Source: Agromyces soli (GTDB taxonomy: Bacteria > Actinomycetota > Actinomycetes > Actinomycetales > Microbacteriaceae). From it: a stretch of DNA of 64,000 nt. The position numbers and the translations under genes were made by a program. Under the pieces are notes generated by a model, which made no database searches, was not told the DNA's origin, and saw only the letters and a list, made by a program, of their open reading frames with translations. The stretch covers positions 2,542,001 to 2,606,000 of the forward strand of contig NZ_CP094533.1 in NCBI RefSeq assembly GCF_022811605.1, written 5' to 3'. The first letter of the stretch is position 1. Each line of letters starts with the position of its first letter. Below are positions 9,433-18,303 of this stretch, piece by piece.

Positions 9433-9763
9433 GACTGCCGCCGAGATGGGCGGCACGATGCACGAGAACGGCATGGGGCCGCTGCGCCCACTGTCGGTGC
9501 GCATGAGCGACGGAACACGGGCACAGCTCGAGATTCTGGCGCAGCTGAACGAGCGCTCTCTCACGGAAGAGACGCGTCTCGCGCTCGAGGACTGGGTCGA
9601 GAAGAGCAAGTCCGATCCGGCCGTGCTGAAGCGCGCCGAGCAGGTGCGTGCCGAGATCGAACGCGACGCGGAGACGCGGCGCAACGCAATCGAGGCAGTG
9701 TTGGGCGGCAAGACCGCCAAGCAGACCGCTCGTGCATCCAAGCAGGCGCCATCCGGCGCCTGA
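9422..9763 (+). CDS. Ribbon-helix-helix protein (CopG/Arc-like)
   Basis: 113-aa protein. The core LSVRMSDGTRAQLEILAQL plus NERSLTEETRLALEDWVEK (about residues 23-61) fits a ribbon-helix-helix DNA-binding fold, and the tail is charged with a Lys/Ala-rich end. A strong AAGGAGG site lies 7 nt before the ATG. RHH proteins are commonly antitoxins or plasmid/island regulators; no toxin gene adjoins it, as the next gene is a DUF3846 protein 146 nt on. A role as island regulator is inference. Confidence 0.7.
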   Translation: MSEETAAEMGGTMHENGMGPLRPLSVRMSDGTRAQLEILAQLNERSLTEETRLALEDWVEKSKSDPAVLKRAEQVRAEIERDAETRRNAIEAVLGGKTAKQTARASKQAPSGA

Positions 9764-9909
9764 TCATCCCCGACGGTGGCCGTTCCCGGAGTTGAGCGCT
9801 GATGCGCTTCTCCGGGTCGGCTGCCGCTACCTACCTGCCCTCGTTGCTCCGCTGCGGCTTGCCAGGAGAACCAGTTGGTTCGCCGGCCGCATAGAGCAAG
9901 GAGATGACG

Positions 9910-10482
9910 ATGGTCAGGGGGATATACCTCCCGGCAGATGATCGGGAGGAGTTGGTCGTGCGCGAGTTCAGTGGCGTCGACGATTACGCTCGCAGTGTCG
10001 ATGGCTACATCGAGGCGGTGGACGTGCCGGACTTGGGCGTCACGATCTACGTCAACGAGATCGGGCTGCTTCGGCGGCTGCCGTTCAACTCGCGGGCATC
10101 GTTTCTGTGGTGGTACTACGAGCCTGCTGCGCGCGAGTCGCTTCTCGTGCGCGACGCTGTGATTGTCGGCTGGCCCGACGCTGATGGCGAGAGCACGGAT
10201 GTTCCCGAGGCGGTTCTGCGGTTGCTGACGGAGCCCATCGAGCACGGCATCGTGGTCAGGCTCGATAGTGCGCCCGGACGCGACGTGCACCCGATGAGCA
10301 GGCTGGCACAGATCGTCCTGCCGTTGACGGCCGGAGATCCGAGTTTGCTCATGTCGTCTGCTCGTTTCGCAAGCTACTTCGACGCCCTGACGTGGGCGGT
10401 GGTGCTTGAACAGCGCTGGCCAGAAGCAGAGGAAGTCGAGGTTGTGCCACTCGTCGACGGGCGGCCGCGGTTAGACCCGTGA
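9910..10482 (+). CDS. DUF3846 domain protein
   Basis: 190-aa protein. The segment IYLPADDREELVVREF, then VDVPDLGVTIYVNEIGLLRRLPFNSRASFLWWY and DAVIVGWPDADG, match the DUF3846 family found on actinobacterial plasmids, integrative elements and phages; function unknown. Two in-frame ATGs exist (9904, 9910). The site AAGGAG at 9898-9903 touches the first and is 6 nt from the second, so 9910 is chosen. Its family supports the mobile origin of the region. Confidence 0.7.
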   Translation: MVRGIYLPADDREELVVREFSGVDDYARSVDGYIEAVDVPDLGVTIYVNEIGLLRRLPFNSRASFLWWYYEPAARESLLVRDAVIVGWPDADGESTDVPEAVLRLLTEPIEHGIVVRLDSAPGRDVHPMSRLAQIVLPLTAGDPSLLMSSARFASYFDALTWAVVLEQRWPEAEEVEVVPLVDGRPRLDP

Positions 10483-10640
10483 CCCTCCGCCGCCTCAGTT
10501 CGAGGCAACACCGCAACCTGGCGGCATCGACTGGATGGAGAGCTTCGGCGCTCTCCAGTCGGTGCCGCCTTCTTCATGTCCGATAGATGCGTGTCGGCCC
10601 GCTGGTGTTGACTGAGTCTCAACGAGCGCTGGGGGACTAC

Positions 10641-11384
10641 ATGGTCAAGATCCACGGGTACTTCGAGTACGACGACGATTCGCTGACGCCGGGGCAGGCG
10701 AAGGACGGCGGCCTGAGTCAACTGCTCTTCGATAGCGAGGGGAAGCTGTCGGATCATGCGTCGTTCCATCCCGAAGAGCCGGATGACGAGGACGAGTACA
10801 GCTACGACTCGACGTCGCCGAGTGGCGAGTCCGATTCCGAAGCCGACGCACAGGCTGCGGCGCTTCTCATCCTTGCCGTGATCGGCGCAGCGGCGGGCGG
10901 GTACGTCCTGGTCCGCAAAGCGACACCGCACGTGCAGCGGATGATCAACGAGCGAGCGCTGCCAGCAGTCCGGTCATTTTGGAAGAAGGTGCGTGGGCAG
11001 GGGAGTGAGGCCGACGAGGCTGACGTGGACGAGGCGAGCGTCATCGTCGTGCAGACTCCGCCCGCGCATGAGAATGAGGCAGCACCCGGAACTGACGTCG
11101 TCGCCGCGAAGCCTCAGATGGGCCCGGAGGAGTGGTACGCCCGCTTTCGGGCAATGTTCGAGGCGCGCAAGTTCGCCGACGAGCAGTGGAAGCTCCTGTC
11201 GTCGGTGCAGGTCGCAGACGACGAAGCGATCGCCGAGCTGCAGCGCGAGATGGCGCGCAACCGCCCGGAGGCGGTCGTTCGGCAGGTGACGCTGATGCTC
11301 GAGGCAGCGCCAGAGATCGAGGCGGATGCCGAGGCTGAGCTGATGCCGGTTGAGGTCGAGCGCGACCCCGGACAGCGCCCCTGA
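10641..11384 (+). CDS. Hypothetical single-pass membrane protein
   Basis: 247-aa protein, not recognised. Start MVKIHGYFEYDDDSLTPGQ; an acidic Asp/Glu/Ser-rich stretch covers about residues 42-70, one hydrophobic segment (ALLILAVIGAAAGGYVLV) about 76-93, then a charged C-terminal domain beginning with MGPEEWYARFRAMFEARKF. The ATG at 10641 is preferred over 10587 because a purine-rich GGGGGA lies 5 nt upstream. The large soluble C-terminal domain is probably cytoplasmic. It may belong to the defence region by position only. Confidence 0.5.
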   Translation: MVKIHGYFEYDDDSLTPGQAKDGGLSQLLFDSEGKLSDHASFHPEEPDDEDEYSYDSTSPSGESDSEADAQAAALLILAVIGAAAGGYVLVRKATPHVQRMINERALPAVRSFWKKVRGQGSEADEADVDEASVIVVQTPPAHENEAAPGTDVVAAKPQMGPEEWYARFRAMFEARKFADEQWKLLSSVQVADDEAIAELQREMARNRPEAVVRQVTLMLEAAPEIEADAEAELMPVEVERDPGQRP

Positions 11385-11597
11385 TCGATCGCTATACACG
11401 AAAAGTCCAGTTCAGGATATACTTAGGGCAGTTATCGGCATCAGGTTGAGGCGCCTAGCCTCCCGGCCGGAACGCGACACAAAGTCTCACCTGAGGTGTC
11501 CTCGGCTCGAATGTCGTAGTCGGCCGATAGCGTGGGATCAGTGACCCGACACCATTAATCTGCGCCCTGATCGGCGTTAAGGAGACCGCAACACGCC

Positions 11598-13163
11598 ATG
11601 GCAGGACGAACCGCAAAGCCGAAACCAACGAAGACGCTGGAGCAGCGACTGTGGGACGCTGCCGACAAGCTGCGCGGAAATCAGGAGCCGAGCGAGTACA
11701 AGCACGTCGTGCTTGGTCTGGTGTTCCTGAAGTACATCTCAGACCGCTTCGAGGAGCGCCGCGGCTCGCTGGAGTCGGAGCTGCTCGCAGATGGGATCAA
11801 GCCGGAGCGCGTTGCGTCCTTCCTCGAAGACCGCGATGAGTACACCAGCCAGAACGTGTTCTGGGTGCCTGAGAACGCTCGCTGGGGCTACGTGCAGTCC
11901 CGGGCGAAACTGACGACCGTCGGCCAGGACATCGACACGGCGATGGACCTCATCGAGAAGGAAAACCCCTCGGTTCGAGGTGTACTCCCGCGCAACTACG
12001 GACGTGATGGTCTCGACAAGCGGCGCCTCGGCGAGCTCGTCGACCTCATCGGCGGCATCGGATTCACCAGCACCGATGACCATGGTGCGGACGATGTGCT
12101 TGGGCGCGTCTACGAGTACTTCCTCGGGCAGTTCGCCGGCAAGGAAACCGGCAAGGATGCTGGTGCGTTCTACACGCCTCGAAGCGTTGTGAAGACGCTC
12201 GTCGAGATGCTCGAGCCGTACAAGGGGCGGGTCTACGACCCGGCAGCGGGCTCGGGTGGCATGTTCGTGCAGTCCGCAGAGTTCGTGAAAGCCCATGGCG
12301 GCAAGCGCACGGACATCTCGGTCTACGGCCAGGAGTACACGGACACGACGTGGAAGCTCGCCAAAATGAACCTCGCGCTGCGGGGTATCGAAGCTGATCT
12401 CGGCCCCAAGTCAGCCGATACCTTCACGGAGGATCTGCACCCCGACCTACGGGCAGACTTCATTATCGCGAATCCGCCGTTCAACGTCTCCGACTGGTGG
12501 GACGGGAAGCTCGCGGATGATCCACGCTGGAAGTACGGGAAACCGCCACAGGGCAACGCCAACTTCGGTTGGGTGCAGCACTTCATCCATCACCTGAGCC
12601 CTAGAGGCACAGCAGGCTTCGTGCTCGCGAACGGCTCGCTGTCGTCCCAGAGCGGCGGCGAAGGTGAGATCCGACGCAAGCTCGTCGAGGCAGACCTTGT
12701 GGACTGCATCGTGGCGATGCCAGACAAGCTCTTCTTCAACACCGGGATCCCCGTGTCGCTCTGGTACATCAGCAAGGAGCGTCACGGCAACGGACACCGT
12801 GAGCGTCGCGGCGAGGTGTTGTTCATTGATGCTCGCAAGCTCGGCACCATGGAGTCGCGTCGGTTGCGAGTATTCGATGACGCTGACATCGCGAAGGTCG
12901 CCGACACGTATCACTCGTGGCGCAACCGTGACGGGGGCTTCGTCGACGTGCCCGGCTTCGCGAAGGCTGCAAGACTCGATGAGATCGAGAGGCACGACTT
13001 CGTACTGACCCCGGGCCGTTACGTCGGTGCGGCTGAAGCTGCGGCGGACGAAGAACCGATCTCCGACAAGATCGAGCGTCTCACGAGCGAGCTGCTCGAT
13101 GAGTTCGATCGCGGGGCAACTCTCGAGAGGATCGTGCGGTCGAAGCTGGCGGGACTGAAATGA
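11598..13163 (+). CDS. hsdM: Type I restriction-modification methyltransferase subunit
   Basis: 521-aa N6-adenine methyltransferase subunit. The HsdM N-terminal helical domain is EQRLWDAADKLRGNQEPSEYKHVVLGLVFLKYISDRFE (written here in overlapping parts at residues 15-52), the AdoMet motif DPAAGSGGM is at 214-222 and the catalytic NPPF at 292-295. It works as M2S for methylation and M2SR2 for restriction. AAGGAG at 11579-11584 precedes the ATG by 13 nt. The 213-nt upstream gap contains TATACT at 11418-11423, a possible -10 box. hsdS overlaps by 4 nt; it is the first gene of a six-gene operon. Confidence 0.93.
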   Translation: MAGRTAKPKPTKTLEQRLWDAADKLRGNQEPSEYKHVVLGLVFLKYISDRFEERRGSLESELLADGIKPERVASFLEDRDEYTSQNVFWVPENARWGYVQSRAKLTTVGQDIDTAMDLIEKENPSVRGVLPRNYGRDGLDKRRLGELVDLIGGIGFTSTDDHGADDVLGRVYEYFLGQFAGKETGKDAGAFYTPRSVVKTLVEMLEPYKGRVYDPAAGSGGMFVQSAEFVKAHGGKRTDISVYGQEYTDTTWKLAKMNLALRGIEADLGPKSADTFTEDLHPDLRADFIIANPPFNVSDWWDGKLADDPRWKYGKPPQGNANFGWVQHFIHHLSPRGTAGFVLANGSLSSQSGGEGEIRRKLVEADLVDCIVAMPDKLFFNTGIPVSLWYISKERHGNGHRERRGEVLFIDARKLGTMESRRLRVFDDADIAKVADTYHSWRNRDGGFVDVPGFAKAARLDEIERHDFVLTPGRYVGAAEAAADEEPISDKIERLTSELLDEFDRGATLERIVRSKLAGLK

Positions 13164-14314
13164 CCGTGTGGCCTACGGCGACCCTGGTCAGCCTGACTCG
13201 CGCGCCCCAGTATGGAGCGATCGCATCAGGGGCGAAAGCCCCTATCGGACCACGTTTTGTTCGTCAGACTGACATCGCGTCGGGGCGAATTGATTGGAGC
13301 TCCGTTCCGTACTGCGATCTAGATCCATCCGATTTCGAGAAGTACGCACTCCATCGGGGCGACCTCCTGATCTCGCGGCTCGGCAACGGAGTCGGGAATG
13401 CAGCGATCGTTCGTGAACCCCATAACGCAGTGTTCGCCGGTTATCTCGTTCGCTTTCAGGCCGACCCATTGAAGGCAGATCCGGGGTATCTCGGGTACGC
13501 ACTTCAGTCACAGGACTGGCGTGACCATGTCGCGAGCTACAGGTCGGGTGCCGCACAGCCGACACTCAATGCGAAGCAGATGGGCGCCTTCGAGTTGCCG
13601 CTACCATCGCTTCCGGAGCAGCGCGCCATCGCCGCGACCCTCGTGTCCCTGGACGACAAAATCGAGTCGAATCGACGTCTCATCAGCCTCGTCCCTGAAC
13701 TGATCCGCTCCCGAGTGGAAGAGCACATCGCTCAAGGCGCGAGCGACGTATCCGTCTCGTCGCTGGCCAAGTTTGTTAACGGTGGCGCGTACACGAAGGG
13801 CGCCACGGGTTCTGGTCGCATGGTAGTTCGGATAGCGGAGCTGAACTCGGGCCCGGGCGCCTCGACTGTCTACAACGAACTCGATGTTCCCGATGATAAG
13901 ACGGCTCACGCAGGGGACATCCTCATGTCATGGTCTGGATCCCTCGGTATCTATCGGTGGGCGCGCGATGAGGCGATCATCAACCAGCACATCTTCAAGG
14001 TGATCCCGACCGGGTACCCCGCATGGCTCGTTTTCGACCGCATTGACGCAGTTATCGATGTGTTCCGAGGCTACGCGGCCGATAAGGCAACAACTATGGG
14101 TCATATCAAGCGCGGTGATCTCGACACGACCACAGTGCAGCTTCCGCGCGAGGAGGCCCTACGAGAACTTGACGCGGCGCTTGAGCCGCTCTGGGATCGA
14201 CTGTTGATCGCCGAGCAGGAGGTTCTGCGACTCGAAGCACTCCGTGACGCCATGCTTCCTGAACTGCTCTCCGGCCGCATACGAGTACCGGAAGCGCAGG
14301 AGGTAGAGACATGA
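13160..14314 (+). CDS. hsdS: Type I restriction-modification specificity subunit
   Basis: 384-aa DNA-recognition subunit. The first target-recognition domain covers about 1-150, the central conserved helix LPEQRAIAATLVSLDDKIESNRRLI about 154-178, the second recognition domain about 195-335, and the distal helix ends LRDAMLPELLSGRIRVPEA. The arrangement is complete, giving a two-part recognition sequence that cannot be read from the protein. ATGA overlap with hsdM before and with the Abi-type gene after it; codon use is less GC-biased than hsdM, as is usual for swapped recognition domains. Confidence 0.9.
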   Translation: MTVWPTATLVSLTRAPQYGAIASGAKAPIGPRFVRQTDIASGRIDWSSVPYCDLDPSDFEKYALHRGDLLISRLGNGVGNAAIVREPHNAVFAGYLVRFQADPLKADPGYLGYALQSQDWRDHVASYRSGAAQPTLNAKQMGAFELPLPSLPEQRAIAATLVSLDDKIESNRRLISLVPELIRSRVEEHIAQGASDVSVSSLAKFVNGGAYTKGATGSGRMVVRIAELNSGPGASTVYNELDVPDDKTAHAGDILMSWSGSLGIYRWARDEAIINQHIFKVIPTGYPAWLVFDRIDAVIDVFRGYAADKATTMGHIKRGDLDTTTVQLPREEALRELDAALEPLWDRLLIAEQEVLRLEALRDAMLPELLSGRIRVPEAQEVET

Positions 14315-15117
14315 GTGCGCCAGTGCTCACTTCTTCCGATCTCCGGGTGATCGAACAAGTTCTCGCCATGGGTGGCGGGTACGTACTCGACTTCAGCAAC
14401 CGTACGTTCGCCGAGTTCTTCGCCGACCTAGACGTCGACATCGAACCGGAAGCGACCGGCTTGTCCAAAGCCAAGCGATTGCGCGCGTTCTTCCACTCTG
14501 CATCGACAGCTGAGTGCGCGCGTGTCTTGCACGCCCTTCTGGAGTACCGAGAGCCTCGAGACGACGATGAGAATCGAGCCTCGCTCGATAAGTACCGCGC
14601 CATTGTCTCGCGGCTTGAGGGCATCGCGGTACCTCTGAGTGCCACCCCGAGCGGACCGGACGTACTCACGCTGCAATATGTACGCGAGCTATCAGAGAAG
14701 GCCGAGCGGCGGCTCGCAAGTTCTGATTTCGAGGGTGCGATCACCGTATCGCGCACACTCATCGAAGCGGTTCTCGAGCAGCTGGAGATTCGTCTGACCG
14801 GTGCGAGCGGCACCTACTCCGGAGATTTACAGCGGCAGTACAAAGCGGTCGCCAAGATTCTTCGCATCGACGATAAAGACGAGCAGGTAGACGAAGGCTT
14901 CAAACAGATAGCGCGCGGACTGGTTCAGATCGTGAATGGTCTCGCCGCTATCAGGAATATGGCCAGTGACGGGCACGCGCGCCACGTACAGCCTCAGGCG
15001 AGACACGCGCGCGTCGCAGTGAACTCAGCGAAGACAGTGGCGAGCTTCCTCGTCGAGGTTTATCTCGCGAAGCACAGTCGCACGACAGTGCCCGTCGCGG
15101 TGGGAGGCGCCCGATGA
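14311..15117 (+). CDS. Abortive infection family protein (AbiJ-NTD/Abi_C-like)
   Basis: 268-aa protein. The N-terminal LAMGGGYVLDFSNRTFAEFF followed by SKAKRLRAFF resembles N-terminal domains of AbiJ-type proteins; the C-terminal part YSGDLQRQYKAVAKILRI and IVNGLAAIRNMASDGHA resembles the Abi_C helical domain. Such genes are often found inside type I restriction loci. Start and stop overlap hsdS and hsdR by 4 nt, so it is made together with the restriction enzyme. A back-up suicide or regulatory role is inferred from the family, not proven. Confidence 0.65.
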   Translation: MSAPVLTSSDLRVIEQVLAMGGGYVLDFSNRTFAEFFADLDVDIEPEATGLSKAKRLRAFFHSASTAECARVLHALLEYREPRDDDENRASLDKYRAIVSRLEGIAVPLSATPSGPDVLTLQYVRELSEKAERRLASSDFEGAITVSRTLIEAVLEQLEIRLTGASGTYSGDLQRQYKAVAKILRIDDKDEQVDEGFKQIARGLVQIVNGLAAIRNMASDGHARHVQPQARHARVAVNSAKTVASFLVEVYLAKHSRTTVPVAVGGAR

Positions 15118-18100
15118 GCAACTTCAACGAGAACATCGTCGAGCTTGCCGCGCTCGAGTACTTCGCCGAACTTGGCTATCACACGCTGCACGGCCCGAGT
15201 CTTGCACCCGGTGAGATTACCTCCGAGCGTGAGTCGTACGAGGAGGTCTTCCTCTGGGACCGGCTTCGCGACGCAGTTCGACTCCTGAATCCGGGCATCG
15301 ATCACGATGCGGTCGCTGAGACCATCAAGCGTGTGCGCCGTGCTGAGTCGCAGAGCGCGATCGATGAAAACCACCGGCTTCACAAGCTTGTTTCCGAAGG
15401 CGTGCCCGTCGAGCAGCGCGGCTCCGACGGCATCCTCCGGACGCGCACGATCGACCTGATCGACTTCGAGCATCCCGAGCGCAACGACTGGGTGGCATTG
15501 AACCAGTTCACGATTATCGAGAACGGCAAGAACCGCCGTCCCGATGTACTCGTGTTCGTCAACGGAATCCCGCTCGCGCTGTTGGAGCTCAAGAATCCGG
15601 CTGCCGAACACGCAACGCTCAAGTCCGCCTGGAATCAGGTGCAGACGTATCGGAAGGACATCCCGTCGGTGTTCCTGGCGAACGCTGTGACGGTCATCTC
15701 CGACGGAACCTCTGCCGCGATGAGTAGCTACAGCGGCGCATTCGAGCATTACGCGCCATGGAAGACGATGGACGGCAGAACGGTCATCACAGACCGGCCG
15801 GCACTCGAGGTGCTTATCAAGGGCGTCTTCGATAAGACCCGCTTCCTCGATCTGCTCCGCAACTTCGTTGTGTTCAGCCGTGAGACGGTGACGGACAAGG
15901 TCACGAAACAGAAGACATCTGTCCTTATCAAGCGGGTCGCGAAGTACCACCAATACTGGGCAGTGAACGCTGCAGTCGAGTCGACCATCCAGGCATCGAG
16001 TCCGTCCGGCGACCGTCGTGGTGGTGTCGTCTGGCACACCCAAGGCTCCGGCAAGAGCTTCGAGATGGTGTTCTACGCCGCCAAGGTGATGCGCGACGCG
16101 CGGATGGCCAACCCGACGCTCGTATTTATCACGGATCGCAACGACCTGGACAACCAGCTTTACGAAGAGGTCTTCGCGCCTGCGCACATCCTGCCTGAAT
16201 CGCCGGTCCAGGCCGAGACGCGTAAGGATCTGCGCACACGACTGACCCGGGCATCTGGCGGCATCGTCTTCACGACCATCCAGAAGTTCGCGCCGGGCGA
16301 GGATGGCGATGCGAACGTCGTCCTCACCGATCGACGCAACGTCATTGTGATCGCGGACGAGGCGCATCGCTCTCAGTACGGCTTCAGCGAGTACCTCGAC
16401 CGCAGCGGACGACTCAAGGCCGGGCTCGCCAAGCACATGCGCGACGCGTTGCCGGGAGCTACGTATCTCGGCTTCACCGGCACGCCGATTGATTCCGCAG
16501 ATAAGTCGACGCGCTCCGTATTCGGCGACTACGTCGACGTCTACGACCTGACGCGTGCTGTCGAGGACGGCGCGACCGTCCGCATCTTCTACGAATCCCG
16601 CCTCGCCAAGGTCGATCTGTCAGCTGAGGACTACGCCGCACTCGACGAACTCGTCGAGGAAGTCACCGAGCAAGTCGAAGAGGACGCTGCGACTGCCGCC
16701 AAGTCGCGATGGTCACGACTCGAAGCGATCGTCGGCGCCGACGCACGACTCGACATGGTCGCAGCGGACATCGTTGAGCACTGGGAGAAGCGACGCGAGT
16801 CAATCCTCGGTAAGGGCATGATCGTGACGATGAGCCGCCGCATCGCGGTGCGCCTCTACGAGAAGATCGTGGCGCTGCGTCCGGAGTGGCACTCCGACGA
16901 TCCCGCCAAGGGCAAGGTCAAGGTCGTCATGACCGGCTCGGCGGCAGACCCGGCAGAGTTCCAGCCGCACATCCACTCCAAGGACGTGCGCAAGGATCTC
17001 AAGGCACGCGCGAAGAACGCCGACGATCCGCTTGAGCTGGTCATCGTGCGTGACATGTGGCTGACGGGCTTCGACGCACCGTCGATGCACACGATGTACG
17101 TCGACAAGACGATGCAGGGCGCAGGGCTGATGCAGGCCATTGCCCGCGTGAACCGAACGTTCCGGGACAAGCCGGGCGGACTGATCGTCGACTACATCGG
17201 CATCTTCGACAACCTGCAGAGCGCGCTGAGCGAGTACTCGCCGTCCGACCGCGATCAGGCGGGTGTGCCGATCGAGGACATGGTCGACATCATGCTCGAG
17301 AAGCACGACGTCGTGCGGGGACTACTTCACGGCGTGAGCTACGACGCGTCCCCGGCACTGTCACCATCGCAGCGTCTCGCGGAGTACGCCAAGGTGCTCG
17401 ACTTCGTGATGGCCGATCCAGATCGAACGAGCCGCTTCAACGATCAGGTGCTGGCGCTCGCGAAGGCATTTGCACTGGCCGGCGCACGCGATGAAGCAGC
17501 GGCCATTCGGAATGACGTTCGCTTGTTCACTGACGTACGCGCAGCGATCCTCAAGATCCAGAACCCTGATTCGGGACGTGGCGGCAGCGGCAGCGTCGAG
17601 ATCGACACTGCGCTTGGACAACTTCTGAACGAGGCCGTGTCGGCAAATCAGGTGATCGACGTCTACCAGCTGGCCGGCGTCGAGACCCCGGAGCTGTCGC
17701 TGCTGTCCGAGGAGTTCCTCGATTCACTCGCCGAGAAAGAGAAGCCCAACCTGCAGATGGGGCTGCTTCGAAGGTTGCTCAACGACCAGATCCGCACCGT
17801 ACAGCGGACGAACGTGGTGCAGGCGCGGAAGTTCTCCGAGCAGCTCGAGGAGGCTATCAACCGCTATACGAACCGGTCCCTGACGACGGCAGAGATCATC
17901 GCGGAGCTCGTGAAGCTCGCCAAGTCGATGCGCGCCGAGGACGCCCGCCACAAATCGCTCGGACTGCGTGAAGACGAGGCTGCGTTCTATGACGCTGTCC
18001 GGATCAATGATGCCGCGGTGCTTGAGCTGGGAGACGACACACTCAAGAAGATCGCGCAGGAGCTGGTGACGGCAGTTCGGTCATCAGCCACCATCGACTG

Positions 18101-18251
18101 GAATCTGAAGGACTCAGTGCGCGCTGCGATGCGCACGAAGGTTCGGCGCTTGCTGGCGAAGTATGACTACCCGCCAGACGCAGAGGCCAAGGCAATTGAG
18201 CTCGTGCTCGAGCAGGCCGAGGTACTGGCAGGCAGCGAGGCGCAGCGATGA
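15114..18251 (+). CDS. hsdR: Type I restriction endonuclease subunit
   Basis: 1045-aa ATP-dependent translocase-nuclease. The PD-(D/E)XK nuclease is near the N-terminus (RRPDVLVFV with Asp about 144, and LALLELK with Glu158 and Lys160). Walker A TQGSGKS is at 309-315 and DEAH at 415-418, then helicase motifs such as LGFTGTPI and a C-terminal helical region for docking on M2S. All key residues are present, so it should be active. ATGA overlap with the preceding Abi-type gene. Confidence 0.93.
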   Translation: MSNFNENIVELAALEYFAELGYHTLHGPSLAPGEITSERESYEEVFLWDRLRDAVRLLNPGIDHDAVAETIKRVRRAESQSAIDENHRLHKLVSEGVPVEQRGSDGILRTRTIDLIDFEHPERNDWVALNQFTIIENGKNRRPDVLVFVNGIPLALLELKNPAAEHATLKSAWNQVQTYRKDIPSVFLANAVTVISDGTSAAMSSYSGAFEHYAPWKTMDGRTVITDRPALEVLIKGVFDKTRFLDLLRNFVVFSRETVTDKVTKQKTSVLIKRVAKYHQYWAVNAAVESTIQASSPSGDRRGGVVWHTQGSGKSFEMVFYAAKVMRDARMANPTLVFITDRNDLDNQLYEEVFAPAHILPESPVQAETRKDLRTRLTRASGGIVFTTIQKFAPGEDGDANVVLTDRRNVIVIADEAHRSQYGFSEYLDRSGRLKAGLAKHMRDALPGATYLGFTGTPIDSADKSTRSVFGDYVDVYDLTRAVEDGATVRIFYESRLAKVDLSAEDYAALDELVEEVTEQVEEDAATAAKSRWSRLEAIVGADARLDMVAADIVEHWEKRRESILGKGMIVTMSRRIAVRLYEKIVALRPEWHSDDPAKGKVKVVMTGSAADPAEFQPHIHSKDVRKDLKARAKNADDPLELVIVRDMWLTGFDAPSMHTMYVDKTMQGAGLMQAIARVNRTFRDKPGGLIVDYIGIFDNLQSALSEYSPSDRDQAGVPIEDMVDIMLEKHDVVRGLLHGVSYDASPALSPSQRLAEYAKVLDFVMADPDRTSRFNDQVLALAKAFALAGARDEAAAIRNDVRLFTDVRAAILKIQNPDSGRGGSGSVEIDTALGQLLNEAVSANQVIDVYQLAGVETPELSLLSEEFLDSLAEKEKPNLQMGLLRRLLNDQIRTVQRTNVVQARKFSEQLEEAINRYTNRSLTTAEIIAELVKLAKSMRAEDARHKSLGLREDEAAFYDAVRINDAAVLELGDDTLKKIAQELVTAVRSSATIDWNLKDSVRAAMRTKVRRLLAKYDYPPDAEAKAIELVLEQAEVLAGSEAQR

Positions 18252-18301
18252 TCACGTATCAAGCCGTCGCTTCAGTGCAAGCCTCCTGGGGGTGCGCGTA
18301 G
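18248..18301 (+). CDS. Possible 17-aa coupling/leader ORF
   Basis: An ATG overlapping the hsdR stop (ATGA) opens a 17-codon frame MITYQAVASVQASWGCA that ends 2 nt before the next ATG (18304). It would let ribosomes pass from hsdR to the nuclease gene without the 52-nt gap. It may equally be chance; no homology can be claimed. Confidence 0.25.
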   Translation: MITYQAVASVQASWGCA

Positions 18302-18303
18302 CC

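Noticed and set aside
10483..10640. GTG/ATG start at 10587 for the unknown membrane protein
   Set aside because: The ATG at 10641 has a purine-rich ribosome site; the 18 extra residues lack one.
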